From a virus, in IMG/VR virus record IMGVR_UViG_3300042691_015502, positions 1 through 26,471 of that record: 26,471 bases of DNA; one strand, 5' to 3'. Shown here piece after piece: positions 1-5,750 of the stretch. Within the stretch, counting starts at the first letter, position 1, and each line of letters begins with the position of its first letter. Both the position numbers and the translations under genes were made by a program. Below the pieces are notes generated by a model. It searched no databases. It saw nothing but the letters and a program-made list of their open reading frames with translations, and had not been told where the DNA came from.

Positions 1-22
1 CATAGTATTAACTCTAGTATTA

Positions 23-97
23 TTACTATCATTATTATATATAATAGTAAGTAGTAGGGTTAGACAGTAATATCTTCCGGAAATTTGTATTTACCGG
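23..97 (+). other. AT-rich leader with two hairpins
   Basis: No reading frame of interest lies here. Two inverted repeats can be read directly: TTACTAT (23-29) with ATAGTAA (44-50), and CCGGAAAT (77-84) with ATTT-A-CCGG (89-97, one bulged A) around a TTGT loop. They precede the large structured region and may be its 5' portion or the end of an upstream transcript. The 5' end of any RNA cannot be placed from sequence; I found no TTTG/TAnnTTTG host promoter in front of it. Confidence 0.4.
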
Positions 98-105
98 TCA
101 TATAT

Positions 106-240
106 AGAAACAGTTGTGAATGTATAAAGATGTGGAAATGTCTTTATAATGTCCATGAACTTGGTGAGCAAGGGCTAAAGATGGCTTATTGCAAGAATGT
201 AGAAGCATAGTCTTCTACCGTCATAAACACAACTGTTTCT
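106..240 (+). ncRNA. Cloverleaf domain of the structured RNA
   Basis: AGAAACAGTTGTG (106-118) pairs perfectly with CACAACTGTTTCT (228-240). Inside are three hairpins: TATAAAGA/TCTTTATA (123-130/141-148) capped by a GGAA tetraloop; 160-195 with CTTG/CAAG and TGAGC/GCTTA segments; and GTAGAAG/CTTCTAC (199-205/212-218). The closed four-way junction is topologically tRNA-like, but stem lengths and loops do not match a tRNA and there is no T-arm consensus. Bacterial Y RNAs carry a tRNA-like module, which makes this topology notable next to a Ro60-type protein. Confidence 0.55.
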
Positions 241-248
241 TTTGTAAT

Positions 249-469
249 TACCACAAGGTTTCAGGCATAACCTCTCATCCTGTAAAGCAGGGGTTGACTT
301 GTGGTATATATACTCTCATCCAAGCAGGAATTAAGGATGGTATCTTAGTGCCGTTCGTGGGGGAGTCCATAAGGTTGAACTTACCACTCAACTGGAGGAT
401 TAAGCAACCTCAGGTTAAAACATCCACAAGCGTGGATTGACGGTCAAGGGTTGCAACCTTGTGAGAGTA
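249..469 (+). ncRNA. Two further stem domains of the structured RNA
   Basis: The first domain is TACCACAAG (249-257) paired with CTTGTGGTA (298-306), enclosing AACC/GGTT (269-272/292-295) and CCTG/CAGG (279-282/288-291). The second is TACTCTCA (311-318) paired with TGAGAGTA (462-469). It encloses TCCA-GTTGA/TCAAC-TGGA (366-396), ATCCAC/GTGGAT with a four-base loop (422-437), and CAAGG/CCTTG (445-449/457-461). The reading frame at 189-440 runs through these stems and is not considered a gene. Confidence 0.5.
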
Positions 470-472
470 CAA

Positions 473-528
473 AGAATGCTTCAGCAATTAATATATTATT
501 TAATTGGTTATAAATAAAAAAGCATTCT
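473..528 (+). ncRNA. Repeated RNA stem module 1
   Basis: AGAATGCT (473-480) pairs with AGCATTCT (521-528). The 5' strand is followed by TCAGCA, the 3' strand by G. An inner CAATTAA/TTAATTG hairpin lies between. This is one of three modules sharing the layout AG(N4)CT-W-CAGCA ... AG(N4)CT-G. Confidence 0.55.
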
Positions 529-536
529 GCAATGAA

Positions 537-586
537 AGGCTACTACAGCAATATTTACTTTATAGGAAATAAGTTAATAGTAGCCT
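537..586 (+). ncRNA. Repeated RNA stem module 2
   Basis: AGGCTACT (537-544) pairs with AGTAGCCT (579-586). ACAGCA follows the 5' strand; the 3' strand is followed by GGTTAATGCACCA (587-599), nearly the same as after module 3. The paired bases differ from modules 1 and 3 yet remain fully complementary. Confidence 0.55.
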
Positions 587-592
587 GGTTAA

Positions 593-694
593 TGCACCAC
601 AACTCACTTCCCAAGGGTGAGCAGTTGTAATAGGACAAGCCGTGATACCTCGAAAGTAGGTCAAACAAAGTCACCACTATTACAACTGAGTGCA
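593..694 (+). ncRNA. Long-stem domain of the structured RNA
   Basis: TGCAC (593-597) can close on GTGCA (690-694). Inside, CTCAC/GTGAG (604-608/618-622 approximately) forms one hairpin and CAGTTGTAATAG (622-633) pairs perfectly with CTATTACAACTG (677-688). The latter encloses GTGA/TCAC (642-645/671-674) and an ACCTC-GAAA-G-T-AGGT hairpin whose loop is a GAAA tetraloop (652-655). The CTCAC/GTGAG hairpin touches the long stem, so the two may compete at one base. Confidence 0.5.
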
Positions 695-718
695 GAGGGG
701 CCAAAAATATTGGTGTGA

Positions 719-834
719 AGAATACTTCAGCACAAAATCTATAAACTACAATCAGAACAAGGTTCTCTTATGAGAACTTAACCAGGGAAGGTGTCTGTGT
801 CTAAGTAATTAGGCAGGTTTTTAGATAGTATTCT
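719..834 (+). ncRNA. Repeated RNA stem module 3
   Basis: AGAATACT (719-726) pairs with AGTATTCT (827-834). TCAGCA follows the 5' strand and GTTATGCACCA (835-845) follows the 3' strand, as in module 2. Compared with module 1 the stem differs by one compensated pair (G:C to A:T). It encloses a perfect GTTCTC/GAGAAC hairpin with a TTAT loop near 763-778. Confidence 0.55.
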
Positions 835-844
835 GTTATGCACC

Positions 845-878
845 AAGGACCTGCCTTCCGAAAGGGGGCAGGTACCTT
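845..878 (+). terminator. GAAA-capped hairpin before the DUF2828 gene
   Basis: ACCTGCC (849-855) pairs with GGCAGGT (867-873), extended inward by TCC/GGG around a GAAA tetraloop (860-863) and outward by AAGG/CCTT (845-848/875-878, one bulge). No T-tract follows, so it may be the 3' end or a processing signal of the RNA, or a control element for the gene starting at 916. GGCAGGT at 812-818 could pair with the same ACCTGCC strand. Confidence 0.5.
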
Positions 879-889
879 CCCACAATTAA

Positions 890-901
890 TTAGTAACCAA
901 T
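890..901 (+). promoter_or_regulatory. Shared 12-base leader motif, copy 1
   Basis: TTAGTAACCAAT lies 26 bases before the ATG at 916. The identical 12-mer occurs at 2353-2364, 25 bases before the ATG at 2378. Both follow a strong hairpin and precede an A/T-rich stretch. It could be a phage promoter element or a translation enhancer; neither can be told from sequence. Confidence 0.35.
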
Positions 902-915
902 TAAATTTATATATT

Positions 916-2301
916 ATGTCTAGATTAGTCAATGCAACAAGACAGTATGATGCTTCAACTGCTAATGGAGCTGTCACACATTCAACTAGTTTGAATTACT
1001 GTTTGGATTTATTTTTCTTAGCAGGGGCAAGTAGAAATATGTCAGAGTCTGATATTATACTTGCTTTTGACCGTGCACGTGGTCAGAATAAGAACTTGGC
1101 ATACAAGATTCTGTTCTGGGCGCGTGATGCAAGAGGTGGTGCAGGTGAGAAGAGATTCTTCCAAGTGGTTATGGAACATATCAGTAAGATTGATTCTTAT
1201 GATTATGATCAATTAGCCATACATATACCTGAGTTTGGGTATTGGAAGGATGTATTCAAGATTGAAAAACCAAATGAGAACAATCTCAATTGGTTGGCTA
1301 TTCAACTTGAAGAATCACCTAATGCTAACCTCTTAGCTAAATGGTTTCCGAGAAAAGGTCAGTGGTTTTCAGCCATGCACAAGTATCTTAAACTAACTCC
1401 AAAAGAGTTTAGAAAGAAAATTGTGGGTATGACCAAAGTAGTGGAAACTCAAATGTGTGCCAATGAATGGGATTTGATCAATTATGGTCAAGTGCCTTCA
1501 GTTGCCATGAACAAGCATAGACAAGCATTCTTTAACCGTGATGGTAAGAGATATGCAGAGTATATTGCTGATGTTCAGGCTGGTAAGCAGAAGATCAATG
1601 CTTCAGTATTATTTCCTCACCAACTGTATCAAGCAGTTTGCAAGGGGGAGTATATTGATGCTGTAGAAGCTCAGTGGGATGCTTTGCCTGATTACATGGC
1701 TGGTAGCACAGAAAGGATTCTTCCTGTATGTGATGTCAGTGGTAGTATGACAGGGCTTCCTATGGATGTATCTATTTCTTTAGGGATTTATATCTCTGAA
1801 AGAAACCAAGGTATATTCAAGGATGCATTCATAACTTTCTCAGAGAGACCTGAGATGAATTACCTATCAGGTAGTTTGTCTGAGAGAATGAGACAGTTAC
1901 TGAATGCTAACTGGGGTATGTCTACTAATCTTCAAGCCACATTTGACTTGATTCTTAACAGTGCTGTTAGAGAGTCATTACCAGAGGATGAGATGCCTAC
2001 TAAATTGCTTATCATTAGTGATATGGAATTTAATGAGGCAGACTGTTACAAAACAAACCTTGATGTTATTAGGGCAAAGTATTCTGATGCAGGATACAAA
2101 ATGCCTGAAATAGTATTTTGGAATGTTAACGGTAGACTTGGTAATGTTCCTGCATCTGCTAAAGATTCAGGCATTGGCTTGGTATCAGGCTTCAGTCCTT
2201 CAATTTTGAAGGCAATATTGCAAGGTGAGATTTATTCTCCTGAGCAATTGATGCTTGATGCTGTGGACACTGCACGGTATTCCTGTATTGGAGTTGAATA
2301 A
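916..2301 (+). CDS. DUF2828/TROVE-like RNA-binding protein with vWA domain
   Basis: The 461-residue product has the two-part plan of Ro60-type proteins: a long helical N-terminal region (about 1-265) with family segments such as KWFPRKGQWF, MCANEWDLINYGQVPSVAM and INASVLFPHQLY, then a von Willebrand A domain opening with a MIDAS motif DVSGSM (D273, S275, S277). I recognise this arrangement as DUF2828, related to TROVE; Ro60 and its bacterial relative Rsr bind Y RNAs and misfolded RNAs, often from a neighbouring gene. RNA binding here is inferred. The start at 916 is preferred over the upstream ATG at 838, because 838 lies inside a repeated RNA element (835-845) and the intervening frame runs through a hairpin. 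A terminator follows, so the gene is a single-gene unit downstream of the structured RNA. Its early part uses several CGT arginine codons, suggesting good expression. Confidence 0.85.
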   Translation: MSRLVNATRQYDASTANGAVTHSTSLNYCLDLFFLAGASRNMSESDIILAFDRARGQNKNLAYKILFWARDARGGAGEKRFFQVVMEHISKIDSYDYDQLAIHIPEFGYWKDVFKIEKPNENNLNWLAIQLEESPNANLLAKWFPRKGQWFSAMHKYLKLTPKEFRKKIVGMTKVVETQMCANEWDLINYGQVPSVAMNKHRQAFFNRDGKRYAEYIADVQAGKQKINASVLFPHQLYQAVCKGEYIDAVEAQWDALPDYMAGSTERILPVCDVSGSMTGLPMDVSISLGIYISERNQGIFKDAFITFSERPEMNYLSGSLSERMRQLLNANWGMSTNLQATFDLILNSAVRESLPEDEMPTKLLIISDMEFNEADCYKTNLDVIRAKYSDAGYKMPEIVFWNVNGRLGNVPASAKDSGIGLVSGFSPSILKAILQGEIYSPEQLMLDAVDTARYSCIGVE

Positions 2302-2313
2302 GATTCGGAGGTT

Positions 2314-2354
2314 GGTGACACCTTGGCAACAGAAGTCACCATTTTTCTTTTTTT
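2314..2354 (+). terminator. Rho-independent terminator
   Basis: GGTGAC (2314-2319) pairs with GTCACC (2335-2340), followed by a T-rich tract (2342-2354). It ends the DUF2828 unit. Confidence 0.75.
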
Positions 2355-2364
2355 AGTAACCAAT
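2353..2364 (+). promoter_or_regulatory. Shared 12-base leader motif, copy 2
   Basis: TTAGTAACCAAT, identical to 890-901, sits 25 bases before the ATG at 2378 and abuts the terminator T-tract. The constant distance to the start codon in both copies argues for a functional signal. Confidence 0.35.
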
Positions 2365-2377
2365 AAAAATAAAAAAT

Positions 2378-2608
2378 ATGATTTCAACTATGATTAACAA
2401 CAGGGAGTTTGTAGAAACTCAACACTATTTTAGCTCTGAGATTAACAGTAAGCTAATAAGTGCAACAGAGAAGTATTATGGTTATCCATTAAATTCTGCT
2501 GAAAAACTAGCACTAACTTCTATGGAGTTAAGTGACAAACAATGGCTACTTCAGGAATATGAAAAAGAAGTAACATATCCACCAGCAGATTTAGACAATA
2601 TTTATTAG
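2378..2608 (+). CDS. Small phage protein of unknown function
   Basis: The 76-residue soluble protein is not recognised. It has no signal peptide or membrane segment, is mixed charged and probably mostly helical (ends acidic, EKEVTYPPADLDNIY). It stands alone between two terminators and so is its own transcription unit, with the TTAGTAACCAAT motif in its leader. An in-frame ATG four codons downstream (2390) is an alternative start. Confidence 0.6.
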   Translation: MISTMINNREFVETQHYFSSEINSKLISATEKYYGYPLNSAEKLALTSMELSDKQWLLQEYEKEVTYPPADLDNIY

Positions 2609-2616
2609 TTATTACA

Positions 2617-2642
2617 GGAGTCAGGGAAACTTGGCTCCTTTT
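2617..2642 (+). terminator. GAAA-capped terminator hairpin
   Basis: GGAGTCAGG (2617-2625) pairs with CTTGGCTCC (2630-2638, two G:T pairs) around a GAAA tetraloop (2626-2629), followed by TTTT. It lies between the stop at 2608 and the start at 2659. Confidence 0.7.
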
Positions 2643-2658
2643 GTATTATTAAAACTTT

Positions 2659-2916
2659 ATGATTATGAATTTAGAAGAATTAGAACAAGAAAGAGCAAAG
2701 TGCCAATTACACTTAGAACAGCTTCATATTTATGAACCTAGTGAAGAATGGTACAAAATGAGAAGAGAAGAACTTGAGTATCAAATAGCTTGTATAGAAG
2801 AAGCTATAGAAACTGAGAAAGAGTCAATAAGAGAAAATAACAATGTGAGTGCTGCATTTCTTGTAGTACTGTATGCACTAGTTATAACAGGATTATCAAT
2901 TTTAATATTTATGTAA
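2659..2916 (+). CDS. Coiled-coil, C-terminally membrane-anchored small protein
   Basis: Of 85 residues, roughly 1-60 form a highly charged helix rich in Glu, Lys and Arg with heptad-like Leu spacing (likely coiled coil). Residues from about 63 to the end form a single hydrophobic membrane segment (AAFLVVLYALVITGLSILIF) with almost nothing after it. This is a tail-anchored layout with the charged domain in the cytoplasm. Function is unknown; spanin- or antiholin-like roles are possible but unsupported. A second ATG two codons in (2665) is an alternative start. The next gene begins one base after the stop, so the two are co-transcribed. Confidence 0.6.
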   Translation: MIMNLEELEQERAKCQLHLEQLHIYEPSEEWYKMRREELEYQIACIEEAIETEKESIRENNNVSAAFLVVLYALVITGLSILIFM

Positions 2917-2917
2917 A

Positions 2918-3190
2918 ATGAAAAAGTTATTTATGATTGTGGCACTTATGATTGCCGGAGTTGGTTACTCACAAAAATTACCAAAGAATTTGACACGGTC
3001 AGAGAAGAAGTATGTCAAGAATGTAATTGAAGTTACAAATGATGTTTTAGTAAATGTAACCAAAAGAAATGATGGTATAATAGTAGTAGAATTTTGGAAT
3101 ACTATGTATACTCTCACAGAATTTGGTTATATTGATGAAGTATGGATTTTGGAAGATGAGGATTGGATGGCATTAGGGAATCAAGAATAA
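2918..3190 (+). CDS. Small secreted protein with signal peptide
   Basis: The 90-residue product starts with a textbook signal peptide: basic MKK, a hydrophobic core LFMIVALMIAGVG, and a likely signal peptidase I site at GYS-QK around residue 18-19, a junction common in Bacteroidetes exported proteins. The mature part (about 70 residues) mixes charged and aromatic residues and ends acidic. It may act in the periplasm or be exported, for example in superinfection exclusion, but no family is recognised. It starts one base after the previous stop. Confidence 0.65.
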   Translation: MKKLFMIVALMIAGVGYSQKLPKNLTRSEKKYVKNVIEVTNDVLVNVTKRNDGIIVVEFWNTMYTLTEFGYIDEVWILEDEDWMALGNQE

Positions 3191-3206
3191 TTTAAAATTT
3201 GTAGTT

Positions 3207-3533
3207 ATGTGGTTAGGAAAACTATTTAAGAAAAAACAAAAAAGTTACAACACTGATGGTAAGTATAAATTACTTATCATTGATGATGAAGCGGAGCTGA
3301 TTCATAAGAACCTGGGTATCAATGATGTAAGAGCAGAAGTAATATTAACTAAATGTCTAGAATCATTTGAGAGCAGTGACCGTGTTCATGTTGCAATGGA
3401 AAAGGTTGTTGATATATGTACTCATACTAATGAGATAGTTTTTGCTACTCTTATGATGGCTAAAGTTATTGAGAAGAATGATTCACATGAAAGGATTCAT
3501 AACTTACTCAAAAACATGTTTGGCCGTGGATAA
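3207..3533 (+). CDS. Phage protein of unknown function
   Basis: The 108-residue protein has a basic N-terminus (GKLFKKKQK), a short hydrophobic/acidic stretch LLIIDDEAEL, then helical segments. LLIIDDEAEL superficially resembles a response-regulator strand, but the rest does not follow a receiver domain, so I do not call one. The gene is in the 2659-4160 cluster, 16 bases after the preceding stop, and its 3' end overlaps the next gene. Confidence 0.55.
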   Translation: MWLGKLFKKKQKSYNTDGKYKLLIIDDEAELIHKNLGINDVRAEVILTKCLESFESSDRVHVAMEKVVDICTHTNEIVFATLMMAKVIEKNDSHERIHNLLKNMFGRG

Positions 3534-3738
3534 GTATTTAATTAGCTCTGTCTTAGGATTTAATCTTAAGGCAGAGATAGTTGATCAAAATGGTGAGAAA
3601 GTTAAAAAGGGTTTTGTTAAAGGTGCCTGTCCAAGACGGGCAAAAAAGATCAAGCCAAGGTTATTTGACAAGACCTTTTTTACTCACTATAATGAAGAAC
3701 TAATAGCAAAGATTAGAGATTTAAGAAAATATGATTAG
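3526..3738 (+). CDS. Small basic protein of unknown function
   Basis: Unknown, strongly basic in its middle (KVKKGFVKGACPRRAKKIKP), suggesting nucleic-acid contact, though this is only composition. The start is uncertain: a GTG at 3526 overlaps the previous stop by eight bases and is preferred, while ATGs at 3469 and 3487 would overlap the preceding gene by 47-65 bases. The product is about 70 residues with the GTG start. The stop is followed two bases later by the ATG of the next gene. Confidence 0.5.
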   Translation: MDKYLISSVLGFNLKAEIVDQNGEKVKKGFVKGACPRRAKKIKPRLFDKTFFTHYNEELIAKIRDLRKYD

Positions 3739-3740
3739 TT

Positions 3741-4160
3741 ATGAGAATATCTGTAAACTATGATGATACTGATATAGCAAAAGCACTCAGTAAAATTATC
3801 AAAGATTCTAATTCTGAGGAGTTTGTCAAATTACTTACTCCTATGATATGTGGTAGTTCCCAAACATGTGATCACTTTTTTAAACTTATGCTTGGTAATA
3901 AATTGCCAGATGTCATACCAAATGGTACTTTATGTAAAATGCATTATTCCAATCTTGGTTATGGTGTGGATAAAGAAGCTACTAGGGATAACTTTGCTGA
4001 TCAAGATGAGAATATTACTGTTGTCATAAAAGAATTTAGAGGTTATCATGAGTATAGCTCTTATACTGTTGAATGTATGGTAATTACAGCAGCTGGTTTA
4101 ACTAGACTAGATACTACTTGTGTACAAGCAAAAGATTTAGAAGTTATTGAGGAGTTTTAA
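3741..4160 (+). CDS. Phage protein of unknown function
   Basis: The 139-residue soluble protein has no recognised domain. It contains four scattered cysteines (C37, C43, C65 and others) but no CxxC pair, so no zinc finger is claimed. The second half alternates hydrophobic and polar residues (TVVIKEF, YTVECMVITAAGL), suggesting beta strands. It is the last gene of the 2659-4160 cluster and is followed by a GNRA-capped hairpin. Confidence 0.55.
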   Translation: MRISVNYDDTDIAKALSKIIKDSNSEEFVKLLTPMICGSSQTCDHFFKLMLGNKLPDVIPNGTLCKMHYSNLGYGVDKEATRDNFADQDENITVVIKEFRGYHEYSSYTVECMVITAAGLTRLDTTCVQAKDLEVIEEF

Positions 4161-4201
4161 GAAGTGTATTCTGTGAATATGCTTTTCCTGACCAAATGAT
4201 A

Positions 4202-4250
4202 AAGGGGGCAGGAATGTCCCCTTCTCATTGTTTAGCTATATAATGCTAAA
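4202..4250 (+). terminator. GGAA-capped hairpin plus second hairpin
   Basis: AAGGGG-GCA (4202-4210) pairs with TGT-CCCCTT (4215-4223) around a GGAA tetraloop (GNRA class). A second perfect hairpin TTTAGC/GCTAAA follows (4231-4236/4245-4250). There is no long T-tract, so termination is likely but not certain. The rest of the 152-base gap to 4313 is AT-rich leader; TACATTTA at 4291 resembles a host -7 box but has no correctly spaced -33 partner. Confidence 0.5.
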
Positions 4251-4312
4251 TTTTATTGGTTTAAACTTTTAAGTGTTGGGATAAATGAATTACATTTACT
4301 AGCATATTTTTT

Positions 4313-4591
4313 ATGCCAGTAATGCAATATCAACTCCCAAATGGGAAAGTAGTTCATCTTTCAATAGAGGAATATCTTGATTTAACAGATGAAGATGTGC
4401 AGTACTTGATGTCTCTAGATTATGGAGAACATATCTTAGATCCATTCACAGGATCAGCAGTAGAGAAAAACAAACAAGAAAAATATTATGACTTTGATTA
4501 TCTAGCAGATGATGAAAGTGATGATGATGTGATATCAGATGATGATCCATTTGATGATATCATAGACTTAACGGGCCCACTGGATATATAA
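4313..4591 (+). CDS. Acidic small phage protein
   Basis: The 92-residue protein has a compact N-terminal part (1-57; MQYQLPNGKVVHLSIEEYL) and a very acidic C-terminal half with runs such as DDESDDDVISDDDPFDD. I believe similar small proteins with the PNGKVVHLSIEEYL-type opening recur in crAss-like phages, but I know of no assigned function. The acidic tail could mimic DNA or bind a basic partner. It has a long leader and no close neighbour, so it is probably its own transcript. Confidence 0.6.
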   Translation: MPVMQYQLPNGKVVHLSIEEYLDLTDEDVQYLMSLDYGEHILDPFTGSAVEKNKQEKYYDFDYLADDESDDDVISDDDPFDDIIDLTGPLDI

Positions 4592-4710
4592 TACCTGAAT
4601 TGCAATAAGGTATTAACAACTTATCACTTAGCATGAGTAACTAATGATATAGTAAAAATCTACTCAAAACAATCAATTATTTATTTATTTATTTTTTAAA
4701 ACTTAATGTT
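4592..4710 (+). promoter_or_regulatory. AT-rich intergenic leader of the 4711 gene
   Basis: This contains a hairpin ATACCT/AGGTAT (about 4590-4612) over the preceding stop and, just before the start codon, a tract of four-base TTTA repeats (about 4680-4696). The TTTA tract may act as an unstructured translation enhancer. No TTTG/TAnnTTTG promoter is visible, so a phage-specific promoter is assumed. Confidence 0.35.
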
Positions 4711-5193
4711 ATGAACACAAGTAAAGTTAAAGTTGTAGCTGATGCTACTACAGGTGCAGTTATTAATTTATCAGCAAATCCTCTTTATGGATATGTAAAA
4801 TTAGAACAAAAGAGATCAATTGTAGATGACAATGGATTCTTGCGTGTAAAACCAGTTAGTACTTTATTACATAGTACTGTTGCTGAGCTTGAAGCTGCTG
4901 GTTTTTACAAAGGACAGGAGTTACCAGGTCAAATTGTAATCCAAGAGCGTCTTACTCCATTTAATGAGAAAGCACCACAAAAGGATCTTAAAATTGCAGG
5001 TTCAACAGGTATTGTATGTACTTTAGAAGGACAACCAATCTACCGTAGAACTTTGTATACTGCAGTATCTAATGCAACTGATACATTAATCAAACATGAT
5101 AATGTTGAGCAATTACGTAATGCATATGCAGCACAATCTGGAAAATCTAGTGCTATAGAAAATGCACGTCCAGCTGAAGACTTATCTATCTAA
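4711..5193 (+). CDS. Probably abundant phage protein, unknown function
   Basis: The 160-residue soluble protein has a beta-rich core (ANPLYGYVKLEQKRSIVDD, GQIVIQERL, STGIVCTLEGQPIYRRTLY) and a disordered C-terminus. Five of its seven arginines use CGT whereas neighbouring genes use AGA almost throughout, and it sits alone between a long leader and a strong terminator. Both features suggest high expression. The strand-rich core would fit an OB-fold and an SSB-type role, but 16795-17478 is the better SSB candidate, so I leave this unnamed. The ATG at 4711 is the only sensible start. Confidence 0.65.
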   Translation: MNTSKVKVVADATTGAVINLSANPLYGYVKLEQKRSIVDDNGFLRVKPVSTLLHSTVAELEAAGFYKGQELPGQIVIQERLTPFNEKAPQKDLKIAGSTGIVCTLEGQPIYRRTLYTAVSNATDTLIKHDNVEQLRNAYAAQSGKSSAIENARPAEDLSI

Positions 5194-5218
5194 GATAGTC
5201 TAAGCTATTAGTTAATAT

Positions 5219-5250
5219 GAGAGGGGTAGAAATATCCCTCTCTTTTTTTT
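5219..5250 (+). terminator. Strong GAAA-capped terminator
   Basis: GAGAGGGGTA (5219-5228) pairs with TATCCCTCTC (5233-5242, one G:T) around GAAA (5229-5232), followed by eight T. It ends 12 bases before the next start at 5262. Confidence 0.85.
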
Positions 5251-5261
5251 TATGATTAAAA

Positions 5262-5750
5262 ATGTATAAAATGGAAAAGTTAAAACAAGGAATTAAAAAT
5301 TATCAGTTAAATGCTGGCAAAACTTATATGCAGTATGAGACTGACAGATATTCACAGTATCAAAATTATTTGTACAAAAGAGCACTTTATGGTCTAAATG
5401 CTCTTTCTGAACAAGAACTAGCTACAATGTGTAGTAAAAAGAAACAAAGAATTGTTAATGTTTATAAGAGAGCTCAAGTAGTAATTAATAAACTTAAGCA
5501 AGAGTTTACTATAAGATATACCAATTTTATATTTAAGACTTTGTTTCCAAATAGCCCTTTAACTGACTCATTACTAGCATGTAGTGAGTTTGATGAGAAG
5601 TTTAAAAATACATTGACTTTTAAAGATTTAAACATCTCAAAAGAGGATATTATTACTATCTTTATAGCTGAAGGTATCTTACCTAAAAACTTTTTAAGTT
5701 TAGATAAGGACCCAAATCAGTTACCAAGATTAAAAAACCAAGTAGTATGA
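5262..5750 (+). CDS. Basic helical phage protein of unknown function
   Basis: The 162-residue, Lys/Tyr-rich, mostly helical protein has a segment LYKRALYGLNALSEQELATM followed by KKKQRIVNVYKRAQVVINK, which I associate with small conserved proteins of crAss-like phages without known function. The basic helices suggest nucleic-acid binding, which is inference. ATG codons at 5262 and 5271 are both possible starts. It overlaps the next gene by the four bases ATGA. Confidence 0.55.
   Translation: MYKMEKLKQGIKNYQLNAGKTYMQYETDRYSQYQNYLYKRALYGLNALSEQELATMCSKKKQRIVNVYKRAQVVINKLKQEFTIRYTNFIFKTLFPNSPLTDSLLACSEFDEKFKNTLTFKDLNISKEDIITIFIAEGILPKNFLSLDKDPNQLPRLKNQVV

Larger units (their letters stand above)
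106..880 (+). ncRNA. Large multi-domain structured RNA (candidate)
   Basis: About 775 bases without a credible gene are filled by consecutive perfect or near-perfect inverted repeats: 106-240 (13-bp closing stem), 249-306 (9 bp), 311-469 (8 bp), 473-528, 537-586, 593-694 (enclosing a 12-bp stem 622-633/677-688), 719-834 and 845-878. Many enclose further hairpins, some with GNRA tetraloops (GGAA 134-137, GAAA 652-655, GAAA 860-863). This density of pairing suggests a large ornate noncoding RNA, in size and character like the phage-borne GOLLD or ROOL RNAs, although I cannot assign it to either. The gene downstream is DUF2828/TROVE-like, so a Y-RNA-like role as its RNA partner is an alternative. 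The strand is assumed from the downstream gene; ends are approximate, and it may be several RNAs rather than one. Confidence 0.6.

Noticed and set aside
189-440. 83-residue open frame as a gene
   Set aside because: It runs across several strong RNA stems (160-195, 199-218, 228-240, 249-306, 366-396, 422-437), has an unusual Cys/His-rich composition unlike the phage's proteins, and shows no recognisable domain.
838-915. Extended N-terminus of the DUF2828 protein from the ATG at 838
   Set aside because: The ATG lies inside a repeated RNA element (835-845, matching 587-599), and the frame passes through a GAAA-capped hairpin; family similarity begins after 916.
1-915. tRNA genes or a group I intron in the structured region
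   Set aside because: No T-arm consensus or 7-bp acceptor/anticodon geometry is seen, and I could not identify the conserved P7/P3 core of a group I intron or flanking split exons.
4276-4298. Host-type promoter before the 4313 gene
   Set aside because: TACATTTA is near the -7 consensus, but the nearest TTG is only 12 bases upstream, too close for the 19-21 base spacing.
4678-4698. TTTA repeats as a CRISPR or mobile-element repeat
   Set aside because: This is a simple four-base tandem repeat in an AT-rich leader; no spacers or terminal repeats are present. No CRISPR array or insertion sequence was seen anywhere in the window.
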